From an uncultured Clostridia bacterium (GTDB lineage: Bacteria; Bacillota; Clostridia; TANB77; CAG-508), in the NCBI GenBank assembly GCA_934167965.1, contig CAKPMJ010000004.1, positions 1 through 64,000 of the forward strand: DNA of 64,000 nucleotides, read 5' to 3'. The position numbers and the translations under genes are program-made. Each line of letters begins with the position of its first letter. Within the stretch, counting starts at the first letter, position 1. The notes below the pieces were generated by a model, which was not told the DNA's origin, did no database searches, and saw nothing but the letters and a program-made list of their open reading frames with translations. Below, piece by piece: positions 24,034 to 32,426 of this stretch.

Positions 24034-24759
24034 TTATTCTTCCCAATTGTGATATACATTCATTACATCATCTAAATCTTCTAAGTTATCAATCAATCTT
24101 TGCATTTTCTCTGCTGCATGCTCATCTAATGCAACTGTTGTTGATGGTACTTGTGCAACAGATGCTTCTAAAAATGTTAATCCTGCTTCTTGTAATTTTT
24201 CAGATACTTCTAAGAAATTACTTGGGTCTGTTATTATTTCATACACTTCTTCTTGTGAATCAAAATCTTCTGCTCCTGCATCTAATGCTAGCATCATTAA
24301 TTCTTCTTCATCCATAGAACATGTTTCTTTTTCTATTACTATTACACCTTTTTTGCTAAACATATATGATACGCATCCTGTTGTTCCTAAGTTTCCTCCT
24401 GCTTTATCAAATACGTGTCTTACTTCTGCTGCTGTTCTGTTTTTGTTATCTGTACTTGCTTCTACTATAACAGCTACTCCATTTGTTCCATAGCCTTCAT
24501 ATATCATTTCTTCATAATTTGTATTGCTTCCTTCTCCTGATGCTTTTTTGATTGCATTATTTATTGTATCATTTGGCATGTTTGCTGCCTTACATTTTGC
24601 TATTACTGCTTTTAATGATGAGTTTCCATCAGGATCTGGCCCACCTGCTTTTACGGCTACCATTAATTCTCTTCCTAGTTTTGTAAATATTTTTCCTCTT
24701 GCTGCATCTGCTTTACCTTTCTTTGCTTGTATGTTGTGCCATTTACTGTGTCCTGACAT
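24034..24759 (-). CDS. yebC: YebC/PmpR-family protein (transcription/translation factor)
   Basis: 241 residues, exactly the family size. N-terminus MSGHSKWHNIQAKKGKADAA is diagnostic, followed by RGKIFTKLGRELMVAVKAGG and YEGYGTNGVAVIVEASTDNK. Members act as DNA-binding regulators or, for the YebC/TACO1 group, as factors that relieve ribosome stalling at proline stretches. GGAGG precedes the start. An extended -10 element (TGATATAAT, near 24825) lies ~60 bp upstream, but the -35 is poor. Confidence 0.95.
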   Translation of the reverse strand: MSGHSKWHNIQAKKGKADAARGKIFTKLGRELMVAVKAGGPDPDGNSSLKAVIAKCKAANMPNDTINNAIKKASGEGSNTNYEEMIYEGYGTNGVAVIVEASTDNKNRTAAEVRHVFDKAGGNLGTTGCVSYMFSKKGVIVIEKETCSMDEEELMMLALDAGAEDFDSQEEVYEIITDPSNFLEVSEKLQEAGLTFLEASVAQVPSTTVALDEHAAEKMQRLIDNLEDLDDVMNVYHNWEE

Positions 24760-24946
24760 ATTTATTCCTCCTTTTTATTTGTTGTTTAAGGCTTTTGCCT
24801 CATCTTTTTTATAACTTGTAAAATTATATCACACTATTCTGTTTTTGTGTAGGTTTTTATTAAAATTTGTGTATTTTTTCAATTATCATTTTTAGGCTTT
24901 GTTCTATTTTATTTACATAATATTAACACTTTTGGATAAAAAATTC

Positions 24947-24983
24947 TCGCTTTTCTCCGCATATTTCCTGCTTTGAAAAGCGA
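24947..24983 (-). terminator. Terminator of the DGR-type target gene
   Basis: TCGCTTTTC...GAAAAGCGA (9-bp stem, ~19-base loop) about 30 bases after the stop at 25014, followed by GAATTTTTTATCC on the minus strand. The rest of 24760-25013 shows nothing else of note. Confidence 0.78.
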
Positions 24984-25013
24984 TTTTTCTTTCTTTCATT
25001 GTTCCTGCTTGTC

Positions 25014-26312
25014 CTATTTTATGTCATAACTTCCGTCTGTTCCTTCTCCTAATTGGATGTCAGACTTTAGAGAAACTACGGGGCGGACCCAATAGTTATA
25101 GCAGTCCGCATAACCAAACGAGCAGTACAAGCTGCCGTTGCTCACGAGGCCGCGAGAGTACACAAAGCGCATACCAAAGTTAGGAGAGCTAGAGTAGGTA
25201 TAGACATACGACGAAGCCAGCCAGTAGCTTACTTTTGATTCCGCTTTGTTCATAAACAATACTTTATATTCTCTACTTTCTGTACTTAATCCTTCTCCTG
25301 CTCCTGATGATGTTTTTAATGAGTCAGGATAATACAAATAACTTGTACTTGTTAATGTCGCTATCTCGGTTGGTGTCGTTGTTGCTGTTGAATTTTTCCA
25401 TGTCTTACTTGCTATATCATACCAATTAAATCCATATGTTGCATAATTATCTACTGCTGAGCCTGTATTACTTTTCCCATTGCTTCCTGACCATAATACT
25501 ACATTTGCTGTTTCTGTCCATGAGTATGTTGTTTTATTTCCATATTCATATGGTTGATCTTTTTCATACTTTGTTCCTGTTGTCTTTTGCTCTGGATCAT
25601 ATTTTCCTACATTATTTGGATTATATCCTGTTATTTTATTTAGATCATCTACATCTACACTTCTTGCTCCTGTTGCTCCATATCCTGATCCAAATACGCT
25701 ACATACTTTATTTAATTCACTCTCTCCATATGTGTATCCTGCTATTCCTCTTAAATAGAATTCTTTATTGTCAGTTGACTTTACTGGGTCTGCTGAGATT
25801 ATTAGCAATTCTCCTGTCTTTTCATCTACTCCTAATACTCTCCATCCATTTGTTGTTGCTTTATTACTATACTCTTGTGGTCCATATCCATTTCCTTCTG
25901 TTACCGTTTTTTCACTGGCTTTATAATATCTTGTGTCTGTTGGACTTCCTGCATTTGATGTTATTGTTTTCTTTATTTCTTTTCCATTTTCGTCTTTTGT
26001 TGGATCATAATTTACATATGTTCCTATTGGCAACTCTACTGTTCCATCTGTTATTATTGTTTTCCTTCCATTGCTATCTTTCTTATATTGCCAACATCTT
26101 TCTCCTGTGTTCTTTTTTAATAGATATTCTAGTGCTTGCAAATCCTTTGTTTCATTTGTTTGTGCTTCATCTGTTTTTGTTTTTGATTCTGCTGCCTTTC
26201 TTAATATTCCATTCTCTCCTGATAGCATCGCTATTGCTACTCCTGCTAATATTAGTAACACTATTATTGTTATTACCAGTGCTATTAACGTTATTCCATT
26301 GTTTCTTTTCAT
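25014..26312 (-). CDS. Pilin-anchored surface protein with a DGR-like variable C-terminus
   Basis: 432 residues. N-terminus MKRNNGITLIALVITIIVL is a type IV prepilin-like signal (G followed by a hydrophobic helix). The start is the ATG at 26312, with GGGAGGA upstream; the open frame extends 59 codons further without a ribosome binding site. The middle (about 100-340) is a Gly/Tyr/Thr-rich domain (WRVLGVDEKTGELLIISADP, YWLAS near the end) of the C-type-lectin-like/DUF6273 kind used by DGR targets. The last ~55 residues before VRPVVSLKS are rich in Tyr, Ser, Cys and Phe and use GC-rich codons unlike the rest. The protein probably displays a variable ligand-binding face at the cell surface. No reverse transcriptase is nearby. 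Confidence 0.75.
   Translation of the reverse strand: MKRNNGITLIALVITIIVLLILAGVAIAMLSGENGILRKAAESKTKTDEAQTNETKDLQALEYLLKKNTGERCWQYKKDSNGRKTIITDGTVELPIGTYVNYDPTKDENGKEIKKTITSNAGSPTDTRYYKASEKTVTEGNGYGPQEYSNKATTNGWRVLGVDEKTGELLIISADPVKSTDNKEFYLRGIAGYTYGESELNKVCSVFGSGYGATGARSVDVDDLNKITGYNPNNVGKYDPEQKTTGTKYEKDQPYEYGNKTTYSWTETANVVLWSGSNGKSNTGSAVDNYATYGFNWYDIASKTWKNSTATTTPTEIATLTSTSYLYYPDSLKTSSGAGEGLSTESREYKVLFMNKAESKVSYWLASSYVYTYSSSPNFGMRFVYSRGLVSNGSLYCSFGYADCYNYWVRPVVSLKSDIQLGEGTDGSYDIK
25071..25230 (-). other. Candidate DGR variable region (VR)
   Basis: From SYWLAS to VRPVVSL the gene switches composition: 25141-25200 holds 31 G/C of 60, against 19 of 60 in 25261-25320. Many codons are NNY at places where DGR templates carry AAY. 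Codons seen include TAT, TAC, AGC, TTT, TGC, GAC and AAC, giving the pattern Y-T-Y-S-S-S...L-Y-C-S-F...D-C-Y-N-Y-W. This is what adenine-directed mutagenesis of Asn codons produces. The template repeat and RT are not in the window, so this rests on pattern recognition. Confidence 0.65.
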
Positions 26313-26519
26313 TTTTCTTTTTCCTCCCTTTTTACTTTTGCTTTTTATATCTATGTATTTTATAAATATAGTTTTTAGTCTGTATAGTTCTGATGCTATA
26401 TTATCATATTTATTTTTCTTTTTACAGTGGTTTTTATTCATACTTTTATTATTTTTTTCATTGTCAAAAAAGAACGTCCCTATTGACAACTTTCACTTAC
26501 CACAAAAAGACAATACAAA

Positions 26520-26551
26520 CTTATCCGGTATCATAGTACTTACCAGATAAG
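26520..26551. repeat. Imperfect inverted repeat in the leader region of the DGR-type target gene
   Basis: CTTATCCGGTA and TACCAGATAAG face each other across ten bases (one mismatch, a possible G-U pair). The 417-bp gene-free stretch 26313-26729 contains this hairpin, the TG repeat at 26602-26630, and a possible promoter TTGACA at 26459-26464 (minus strand) with a poorly spaced -10. The hairpin could be an operator, an attenuator or a weak terminator of the yihY operon. Confidence 0.4.
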
Positions 26552-26599
26552 CTAATATTGCCTTTTTCACTATATATTTTATTATTCTTATTTAAACTA

Positions 26600-26633
<34 letters not shown>

Positions 26634-26729
26634 CCTGCAAGGCTTTCAACCCTTATTATTCTTAGTATCATTTGTAATTCTCCCTTTATTTTTCTTTCGT
26701 CTTTATATTACCATTAGTTTTATTTATTG

Positions 26730-27551
26730 TCAAGCATTTTTCATAAGTTTACTTTCATTTATCAACTTATTTAATTCAGCGCCTAAAAAAACTGTATAAA
26801 AGCACGAATATGTCCACATCATTATAAGCATTAGAGTTGTTAAACTTCCATAAGTTAATGAAAAGCCTTTAAAAATATATAAATATTTAGAAAATACCAT
26901 TGATACTATATTCAATGAAATTGATCCAAATATTGCTCCATAAATTTGGCTTCTAAATTTTATTTTTTGTTTTGGTACAAATTTATATAATACTAAAAAA
27001 ACAACAAATGTTATTAATAAAAATATTAATTGTGTTATTACCTCTGAAAAGATAGTATAATTTTTAAATCCGCCAAAATGTTCTTGAATGATTCCTCTCA
27101 AACTATTTCCAAACACCAATAAGGTTAATCCTGCAAATACTAAAATAATGAATATTATTGTTTCTATAATTGCTTTTACCTGTAAATATAAATATGATGC
27201 CTTTTCCTCATCATTTGTATTATACACTGAATGCAACCCTTTTGTTAGTGCATATAAGCCTTTTCCTGCTGACCATATTGTAAAAATAATAGATACTGAT
27301 ATTGTTCCTATTGATTTAGAATACACTTCTTGTACTACATTTAAAACCATTTCATTCATACTTGATGGTATTATTTTAGATATTGCTTCAAACATTGTTT
27401 GTGGTGATATTCCTGTGTATTGTATCATTGTTATAACCAATATTATAAATGGTATAAATGATAATATTGTATAATATGAACATTGTGCTGAATATTCTCC
27501 AACATGGTCCTCATCCATGTTTTTTAATAAAGTTTGTAACTTTTCTTTCAT
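26730..27551 (-). CDS. YihY/BrkB family inner-membrane protein
   Basis: 273 residues with six predicted TM helices. Family landmarks: GEYSAQCSYYTILSFIPFII at the N-terminus, IWSAGKGLYALTKGLHSVYN in the middle and LTYGSLTTLMLIMMWTYSCF near the end. Function of the family is not firmly established; it was earlier misassigned as RNase BN. It begins 11 bp after the acyl-CoA ligase gene, so the two are co-transcribed. Confidence 0.92.
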   Translation of the reverse strand: MKEKLQTLLKNMDEDHVGEYSAQCSYYTILSFIPFIILVITMIQYTGISPQTMFEAISKIIPSSMNEMVLNVVQEVYSKSIGTISVSIIFTIWSAGKGLYALTKGLHSVYNTNDEEKASYLYLQVKAIIETIIFIILVFAGLTLLVFGNSLRGIIQEHFGGFKNYTIFSEVITQLIFLLITFVVFLVLYKFVPKQKIKFRSQIYGAIFGSISLNIVSMVFSKYLYIFKGFSLTYGSLTTLMLIMMWTYSCFYTVFLGAELNKLINESKLMKNA

Positions 27552-27562
27552 AAAAAGTCTCC

Positions 27563-29281
27563 TTAATTATCTAAAATTTTCTTTATCTCCTCAAATCTTT
27601 TAATTTTAGCAGTTGTAGTTTTTATCATTGATTCATCTGTAATTATAATCTTTTTAATATGTTTATAATTTATAAGAGTACTGTTTATTTTCTTAACGTC
27701 CTCCCAAATAATATTCTCTAAGTCTTTTGGTGAGATATCAGAATATTTTTCTTTTATATAGTCTTTATTATATACTATCTTTGCACATAATATCAAGTCA
27801 TCATCTTTTGGATATCCAAATACTATGTTTTCTTCTACATAAGGTAATTGATTTATTAGTACTTCTAATTCTTCTGGATAAATATTCTTTCCATTCTTTA
27901 ATACTACTACATTTTTCTTTCTTCCTGTAATAAAAATATATCCCTTTTTGTCTATATATCCTAAATCTCCTGTATAAAACCATCCATCTTTTATAACTTC
28001 ATCTGTCGCTTCTTGATTGTCATAGTATCCCATCATTACATTTGGTCCTTTAGCAATAACTTCTCCAATGCCTTTTTCATCTGGTTCATCTATTTTCATT
28101 TCAACATTATATAATGGGAAACCTACTGACCCATATTTTATATTTTTACAATTCTCTGCACATAATACTGGAGATGTTTCTGTAAGACCATAACCTTGTA
28201 TTGTAGTTATTCCAAAGGCATTAAAGTCCTCAGCTACTTTTTTATCAATTCCAGCTGCTCCACTTATTATAAGTCTTAAACTTCCTCCTAAATTATCAAT
28301 AATTTCTTTAAAGATTTTTCTTCTCATATCTATATTCACTTTTAAAAGTGTTTTACTTATCTTTTTACCTTTTTCAATAAGTTTTGTTTTTCCTTGTTTT
28401 TCTACTTTTTGCATTATCTTTCTATGCATCGCTTCTAGGATTAGTGGAACACATACAAATACTGATACTTTGTATTCTTTTAAATTTTCTTGCACATATC
28501 TTAGTCCATCACAAAATACATTATTAACCCCTTTATTTAACATCATAAGTAGTCCTGTTGAACCAAAAGTATGATGGAATGGAAGAAATGCCATATTTAC
28601 ATCTGTACTACAAAATTTAATCATTGCATTCATTGCAGAAATATTACTAGCAATATTTTTATGTGATAACATTACTGCTTTAGCCAATGATGTTGTTCCT
28701 GATGTAAATAAAATTATATTCATTTTGTCATTGTCTATTTCTACATCTATATATGATCTATCTCCTGAATCCACTAATTTCTTTCCTTCTTTTATTAGCT
28801 TATTCATAGAATTAAATCCATATTTAGTTGAACTTCCCATAGATATATATGTTGCTACTTTTGTTTGTTTTCCTGCTCTTATTTCTTGAATTATGTCTGC
28901 ATTACTTTCATCAAATATAATTGCATCCGCACCGCTTCTTTGCAAAGATAATTCTATTTCTTGTTTTGGAAGTCCTTTATCTAAAGGAATCACAATTCCA
29001 ACTCCATTTAGTACAGTCAAATATCCTAATGCCCATTCATAACTATTTTTTCCAATTACTGCAATTCTTTTGTTTTTTAATCCTAAACGTATTAATTCTG
29101 TTCCTAATGAATTAATTTCCTCGCCTAATTCTTTATATGTTACATATCTATATTTTGTTTCTTTTTCTTCTTTATTTTTTATTGTAAAAGCTACACTTTC
29201 AGGGTATTTTTCTATTGCTTCATTTACTACTTCTCTGATATTGTTATATTCCTTGTTTTTATATAAAATATTTTTCTTCAT
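27563..29281 (-). CDS. AMP-forming long-chain fatty-acid--CoA ligase-like enzyme
   Basis: 572 residues, ANL superfamily. ATP-binding motif reads ILFTSGTTSLAKAVMLSHKN (a common clostridial variant of TSGTTGxPKG). Further motifs: GYGLTETSPVLCAEN, the hinge region DGWFYTGDLGYIDKKGYIFI, and GRKKNVVVLKNGKNIYPEEL with the adenylation Lys segment at the end (TTTAKIKRFEEIKK). No TM helix. It activates a fatty acid with CoA or loads it onto a carrier; chain specificity unknown. It has its own promoter (29326-29354). Confidence 0.9.
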   Translation of the reverse strand: MKKNILYKNKEYNNIREVVNEAIEKYPESVAFTIKNKEEKETKYRYVTYKELGEEINSLGTELIRLGLKNKRIAVIGKNSYEWALGYLTVLNGVGIVIPLDKGLPKQEIELSLQRSGADAIIFDESNADIIQEIRAGKQTKVATYISMGSSTKYGFNSMNKLIKEGKKLVDSGDRSYIDVEIDNDKMNIILFTSGTTSLAKAVMLSHKNIASNISAMNAMIKFCSTDVNMAFLPFHHTFGSTGLLMMLNKGVNNVFCDGLRYVQENLKEYKVSVFVCVPLILEAMHRKIMQKVEKQGKTKLIEKGKKISKTLLKVNIDMRRKIFKEIIDNLGGSLRLIISGAAGIDKKVAEDFNAFGITTIQGYGLTETSPVLCAENCKNIKYGSVGFPLYNVEMKIDEPDEKGIGEVIAKGPNVMMGYYDNQEATDEVIKDGWFYTGDLGYIDKKGYIFITGRKKNVVVLKNGKNIYPEELEVLINQLPYVEENIVFGYPKDDDLILCAKIVYNKDYIKEKYSDISPKDLENIIWEDVKKINSTLINYKHIKKIIITDESMIKTTTAKIKRFEEIKKILDN

Positions 29282-29305
29282 AATTAATATTCCTTTCCAA
29301 AAATA

Positions 29306-29332
29306 ATAATCTAGTAATCAATACTAGATTAT
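29306..29332 (-). terminator. Terminator of the radical SAM / amidoligase / NUDIX operon
   Basis: ATAATCTAGTA pairs perfectly with TACTAGATTAT over a five-base loop, ~39 bases after the NUDIX stop. TATTATTTTT runs out of the stem on the minus strand. The hairpin contains the -10 box of the following promoter. Confidence 0.85.
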
Positions 29333-29354
29333 CATTTTTACTTTATCCTGTCAA
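29326..29354 (-). promoter_or_regulatory. Promoter of the acyl-CoA ligase-yihY operon, overlapping a terminator
   Basis: TTGACA (29349-29354), 17 bp, TAATCT (29326-29331) on the minus strand. The -10 is inside one arm of the upstream terminator hairpin. Confidence 0.7.
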
Positions 29355-29370
29355 TAGTTTAACCCGAAAT

Positions 29371-29949
29371 TCATCTCCCATCATTTTTTGTTAATTCACG
29401 AAAAAAAGTCTTTACCTCTCCTGGTATCATCATTGCATAGCTTTCTGGTAATTCAATATCTTGATACATTTTTTCGTTTTTGGTAATATATTTATTCAAA
29501 AATCTCAAATAATCTTTACATCCAAAATTCATTTTCATAAATTGTTCAATTGGTATTTCAAAAATTGCTGGTAAATCATTTGGTTTTAAATTTCCTTCTT
29601 TTGTAATTCCTGCAACATAAAAATCCGCTGTTAAGCCTAACTTAGAATCCTTTTGAAATGGATTTAAATCTCCTAATCTCATATTTTTAGAAAAAACAGG
29701 CTTAGTGCTTATTCTTAAATTTTCTTTATTAATTCCTTCTATCTCTTCAATTATCTCTCTTTGCACAGCATTCCTAGAACTACCGTTATCTTCTTTTTCT
29801 ATCTTTCCACCTATAGTTTTTATTATTCCTGCTTTTGTGCCATCTTCTAATGTATACCATCTATTTGGAGTTTGCATACCTAAAACTATATTTCCATTAT
29901 GTATTAAAATTGATTCTGCACCTTTTACAAGTTTATTCTCTTCCCCCAT
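29371..29949 (-). CDS. Divergent NUDIX-family protein
   Basis: About 192 residues. A NUDIX-like core appears as GGKIEKEDNGSSRNAVQREI followed by IEEIEGI; spacing fits, although the box is looser than usual. N-terminal VKGAESILIHNGNIVLGMQT and a long C-terminal extension (LKPNDLPAIFEIPIEQFMKM...) go beyond a minimal NUDIX domain. AAGGAG sits ten bases before the ATG at 29949 (a TTG at 29952 is possible). It overlaps the end of the asparagine-synthetase-like gene and closes the operon. Confidence 0.7.
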   Translation of the reverse strand: MGEENKLVKGAESILIHNGNIVLGMQTPNRWYTLEDGTKAGIIKTIGGKIEKEDNGSSRNAVQREIIEEIEGINKENLRISTKPVFSKNMRLGDLNPFQKDSKLGLTADFYVAGITKEGNLKPNDLPAIFEIPIEQFMKMNFGCKDYLRFLNKYITKNEKMYQDIELPESYAMMIPGEVKTFFRELTKNDGR

Positions 29950-30901
29950 CAAATATCAACTCCTTTCCGTCTATTTGTAATGTTGCACATGTTTTACAAT
30001 TTATTATATTTCCATTCATTGCACTTCCACAATGAACGCATCCATTTCCTGTTTTGTCTTGTTCAAAATTATAGTGCTTTCTATACATCTTAAATAACGC
30101 ATATTCAAATTTGCTTTTAAATTTAAATATATTTTTACATGCATCATTATATTCTTTATCTTCTATATTATCTCCTATACTTTTTATGGTATCATAAAAT
30201 CCAGAACCTGTAAATGCCATAGTTTGAGGTCTGGTTATTGATATATCTGGCAAAATCCCCTCATATGCCTTGCGTAAAGGATATTTAGTTTTTATATCTC
30301 CTTCTTTTTTCATTCTTTCTTCAATTGGTATATCTAATATTTCTTTTTTCACTTTGTCATCTTGAAATGGTGCTATATACTTCATTCCTAGATTTTCAGC
30401 AATGATATCTGACATGATTACTATTTCATTTAATCTATCTTTTATTGCCTTATCTAATGATTTATAATCTCCTGGCCAAGTTTGGAAAAATGGAAAACTT
30501 CCTAATAAATCATCTGCACCTTCTCCACTTGATATACTTTTTAAACCTTTACTTTTTGCATACATCGTTCCAAGTAAAAGAGTCGTTGTAGAACTTATCC
30601 ACTCAGGATTAAAAGATTTCAAAACTTTTACTGATGTTTCTACCATTCCTTTTACTTTTTCTTCATCTATATAATATATTTCATGATTTTTCACGCCAAG
30701 TTCTTCTGCAACTTGTTTACTATATTTTATATCAGAAGTTTCTTTTCCTTTTATTCCAACTGTTATTGCCATTACATCTGGATTATATTTTTTTGAATGA
30801 TATAAAATTGCTGTACTATCTACCCCTCCTGAAAATAACACCGCATCAGGTGTATCTTTTTTTATAACATTATCTATTTTTTGTCTTATATTATTATACA
30901 T
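29933..30901 (-). CDS. Asparagine-synthetase-like ATP-dependent ligase without glutaminase domain, with zinc ribbon
   Basis: 322 residues. The N-terminus has the PP-loop AVLFSGGVDSTAILYHSKKY near residue 24 and SSGEGADDLLGSFPFF near 130, as in the synthetase half of AsnB. The class-II glutaminase domain (Cys2) is absent, so ammonia or another nucleophile must be supplied otherwise. The C-terminus ends in a zinc-ribbon-like CVHCGS...INCKTCATLQ. Similar stand-alone ligases form amides or lactams in natural-product and tRNA/nucleobase pathways. It lies between a radical SAM gene and a NUDIX gene in one operon. Product unknown. Confidence 0.75.
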   Translation of the reverse strand: MYNNIRQKIDNVIKKDTPDAVLFSGGVDSTAILYHSKKYNPDVMAITVGIKGKETSDIKYSKQVAEELGVKNHEIYYIDEEKVKGMVETSVKVLKSFNPEWISSTTTLLLGTMYAKSKGLKSISSGEGADDLLGSFPFFQTWPGDYKSLDKAIKDRLNEIVIMSDIIAENLGMKYIAPFQDDKVKKEILDIPIEERMKKEGDIKTKYPLRKAYEGILPDISITRPQTMAFTGSGFYDTIKSIGDNIEDKEYNDACKNIFKFKSKFEYALFKMYRKHYNFEQDKTGNGCVHCGSAMNGNIINCKTCATLQIDGKELIFDGGRE

Positions 30902-30936
30902 TTTCTATCTATCCTTCTTTATAACTTTAATTACCA

Positions 30937-32199
30937 TTATCCCAAAATTCTCTTATATTCTTTAGTATTATAAATTAGCTCTAGAAAATTACCATAGCTT
31001 AACCCTTCTATTCCTTTGTAAAATGTCCTCTTGTCAAACTTAGATATTTGTTCTGGTGTCATTTTATCATTCATCTCATAAAATGGTGTATATGCTGTTG
31101 GTCTTATATTTACTCCATTCTCGCTTAAAAAATCTAATGTATACTTTATGCTATCTTTTGTTTGATTGGGCACTCCAAACATTATCAATGCTTTATACTC
31201 TATGCCATATTTTTTAAGTAGTTTTATTCCTTCGCTTACTGACTCTTTGCTATATCTTTTGTTTATATTTTTTAAATCATCACTATTAATTGATTCAATT
31301 CCTATCGCAATTTTATAACATCCTGATTCTGCCATTGCTTTTATTAATTCTTCATTCTCCAATAAATCAGGTCTTGTAGTACATGACCATTTTATCTTTT
31401 TGTTGTTTTTAATTAATGCATTACTTAAATCTAATGCATATTGCTCATTTAATGTAAAATCAGGTGCAAAAAACTTATAATATTCATAATTCATGCTATT
31501 TATATAATTTATTATATCTTCAATAGGTCTTCTTCTTTCTTTTGTACCATAATATAAAACTGCATTACAATATGGACAATTATATGGACAACCTCTTGCA
31601 ACTGTGACCACTACTTGATCTTTTTTTTCCATTTTAAAATAATCTTTTATTGGTACATCTTCTGGGTCTGTAAGCCCCCATTCTTTTGAACTTATAAATT
31701 CTCCTTTGGCACATTTATATAATTCATTGTTTTTTATTAATAATACCCCTCTTAAATCCTTTTCTTCTCTTTCACTTATTGCATATTTAAAGAAATCTAA
31801 TATCGCTAACTCTTGGTCACAACATTTATCTACTATAGCATTAAAACTCGTATTCTCAAATATTTTTGGTAAATAAATTGGCATATCTCCATAAGCAATT
31901 GTCTTAGTATTAGATAGAATCTCTTTTATTATTTTTTCTAATTTTATTGTATTTTGTAAATTCTCTGTATTTATATAAAAAGCTATAGCTTTATATCTTT
32001 TTTCTATAATCTTCTTCATTATATTTTGAAATTCTATTTGCTCTGCTTCTATATCTAGCAGGTCTATTCTTTTTCCCATATGGTGTTTCATATAGTTTAT
32101 TATTTCCCCTAGATGAACAAAATGATATGGTGCATTTACATGATTTGATTTTGTTGATAATCCACTATCTGCCCATATAAATAAAAAATCTTTATTCAT
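30937..32199 (-). CDS. Radical SAM protein with N-terminal B12-binding-like region
   Basis: 420 residues. The [4Fe-4S]-binding motif CPYNCPYC (Cys204, 208, 211) sits in VTVARGCPYNCPYCNAVLYY, typical of the Elp3/MiaB/NifB-like fold class often annotated as B12-binding-domain radical SAM. SAM-binding segments follow (CTTRPDLLENEELIKAMAES; IGIESINSDDLKNINKRYSK). The first ~140 residues form a Rossmann-like region in the place of a cobalamin domain, but I see no clear DxHxxG motif. Lead gene of a three-gene operon with a consensus promoter. Confidence 0.85.
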   Translation of the reverse strand: MNKDFLFIWADSGLSTKSNHVNAPYHFVHLGEIINYMKHHMGKRIDLLDIEAEQIEFQNIMKKIIEKRYKAIAFYINTENLQNTIKLEKIIKEILSNTKTIAYGDMPIYLPKIFENTSFNAIVDKCCDQELAILDFFKYAISEREEKDLRGVLLIKNNELYKCAKGEFISSKEWGLTDPEDVPIKDYFKMEKKDQVVVTVARGCPYNCPYCNAVLYYGTKERRRPIEDIINYINSMNYEYYKFFAPDFTLNEQYALDLSNALIKNNKKIKWSCTTRPDLLENEELIKAMAESGCYKIAIGIESINSDDLKNINKRYSKESVSEGIKLLKKYGIEYKALIMFGVPNQTKDSIKYTLDFLSENGVNIRPTAYTPFYEMNDKMTPEQISKFDKRTFYKGIEGLSYGNFLELIYNTKEYKRILG

Positions 32200-32275
32200 A
32201 TATACCTTCTTTCTATTTTTTACTATATCACTATTAGTTATATTTAGTCAAATAGATTTAACTATACTACTATGT

Positions 32276-32304
32276 ATATTACCACCATAAAAGAAAATTG
32301 TCAA
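32276..32304 (-). promoter_or_regulatory. Promoter of the radical SAM operon
   Basis: TTGACA (32299-32304), 17 bp, TAATAT (32276-32281) on the minus strand, giving a ~70-nt 5' UTR. Confidence 0.82.
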
Positions 32305-32345
32305 TATTTTCCAATTTTATTTTTCATTTTGGTTTTGATTGGGTC

Positions 32346-32423
32346 ATTTGGGGACGGTTCTTCTGTTAACTCTGGGACACATATATATGTGTCCCAGAGT
32401 TAACAGAAGAACCGTCCCCAAAT
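32346..32423. repeat. REP-like element, copy B: perfect 78-bp palindrome
   Basis: Two 39-bp arms match without a single mismatch and meet with no spacer at 32384/32385. Each arm runs from ATTTGGGGACGGTTCTTCTG through TTAACTCTGGGACACATAT. It starts four bases after the pheT stop, so it will form a very stable hairpin at the 3' end of pheST mRNA, without a T-run. Confidence 0.97.
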
Positions 32424-32426
32424 AAA

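Noticed and set aside
25014..26312. A complete DGR cassette in the window
   Set aside because: No reverse transcriptase-like protein among the translated genes and no second copy of the 25071-25230 sequence was seen, so only a target is reported.
25436..26365. Long open frame (309 codons) on the plus strand opposite the DGR-type target
   Set aside because: Extremely Leu/His-rich translation caused by the opposite strand of Asn/Lys/Thr codons; no ribosome binding site. A shadow.
26469..26486. Possible relic of a REP arm (AAAGAACGTCCCTATTGAC)
   Set aside because: It resembles AGAACCGTCCCCAATTGAC but has several mismatches, no inner block and no opposite arm. Too short to call.
26312..26489. 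59-residue extension before the prepilin signal
   Set aside because: A long charged leader is not expected before a prepilin helix, and GGGAGGA lies directly before the internal ATG at 26312.
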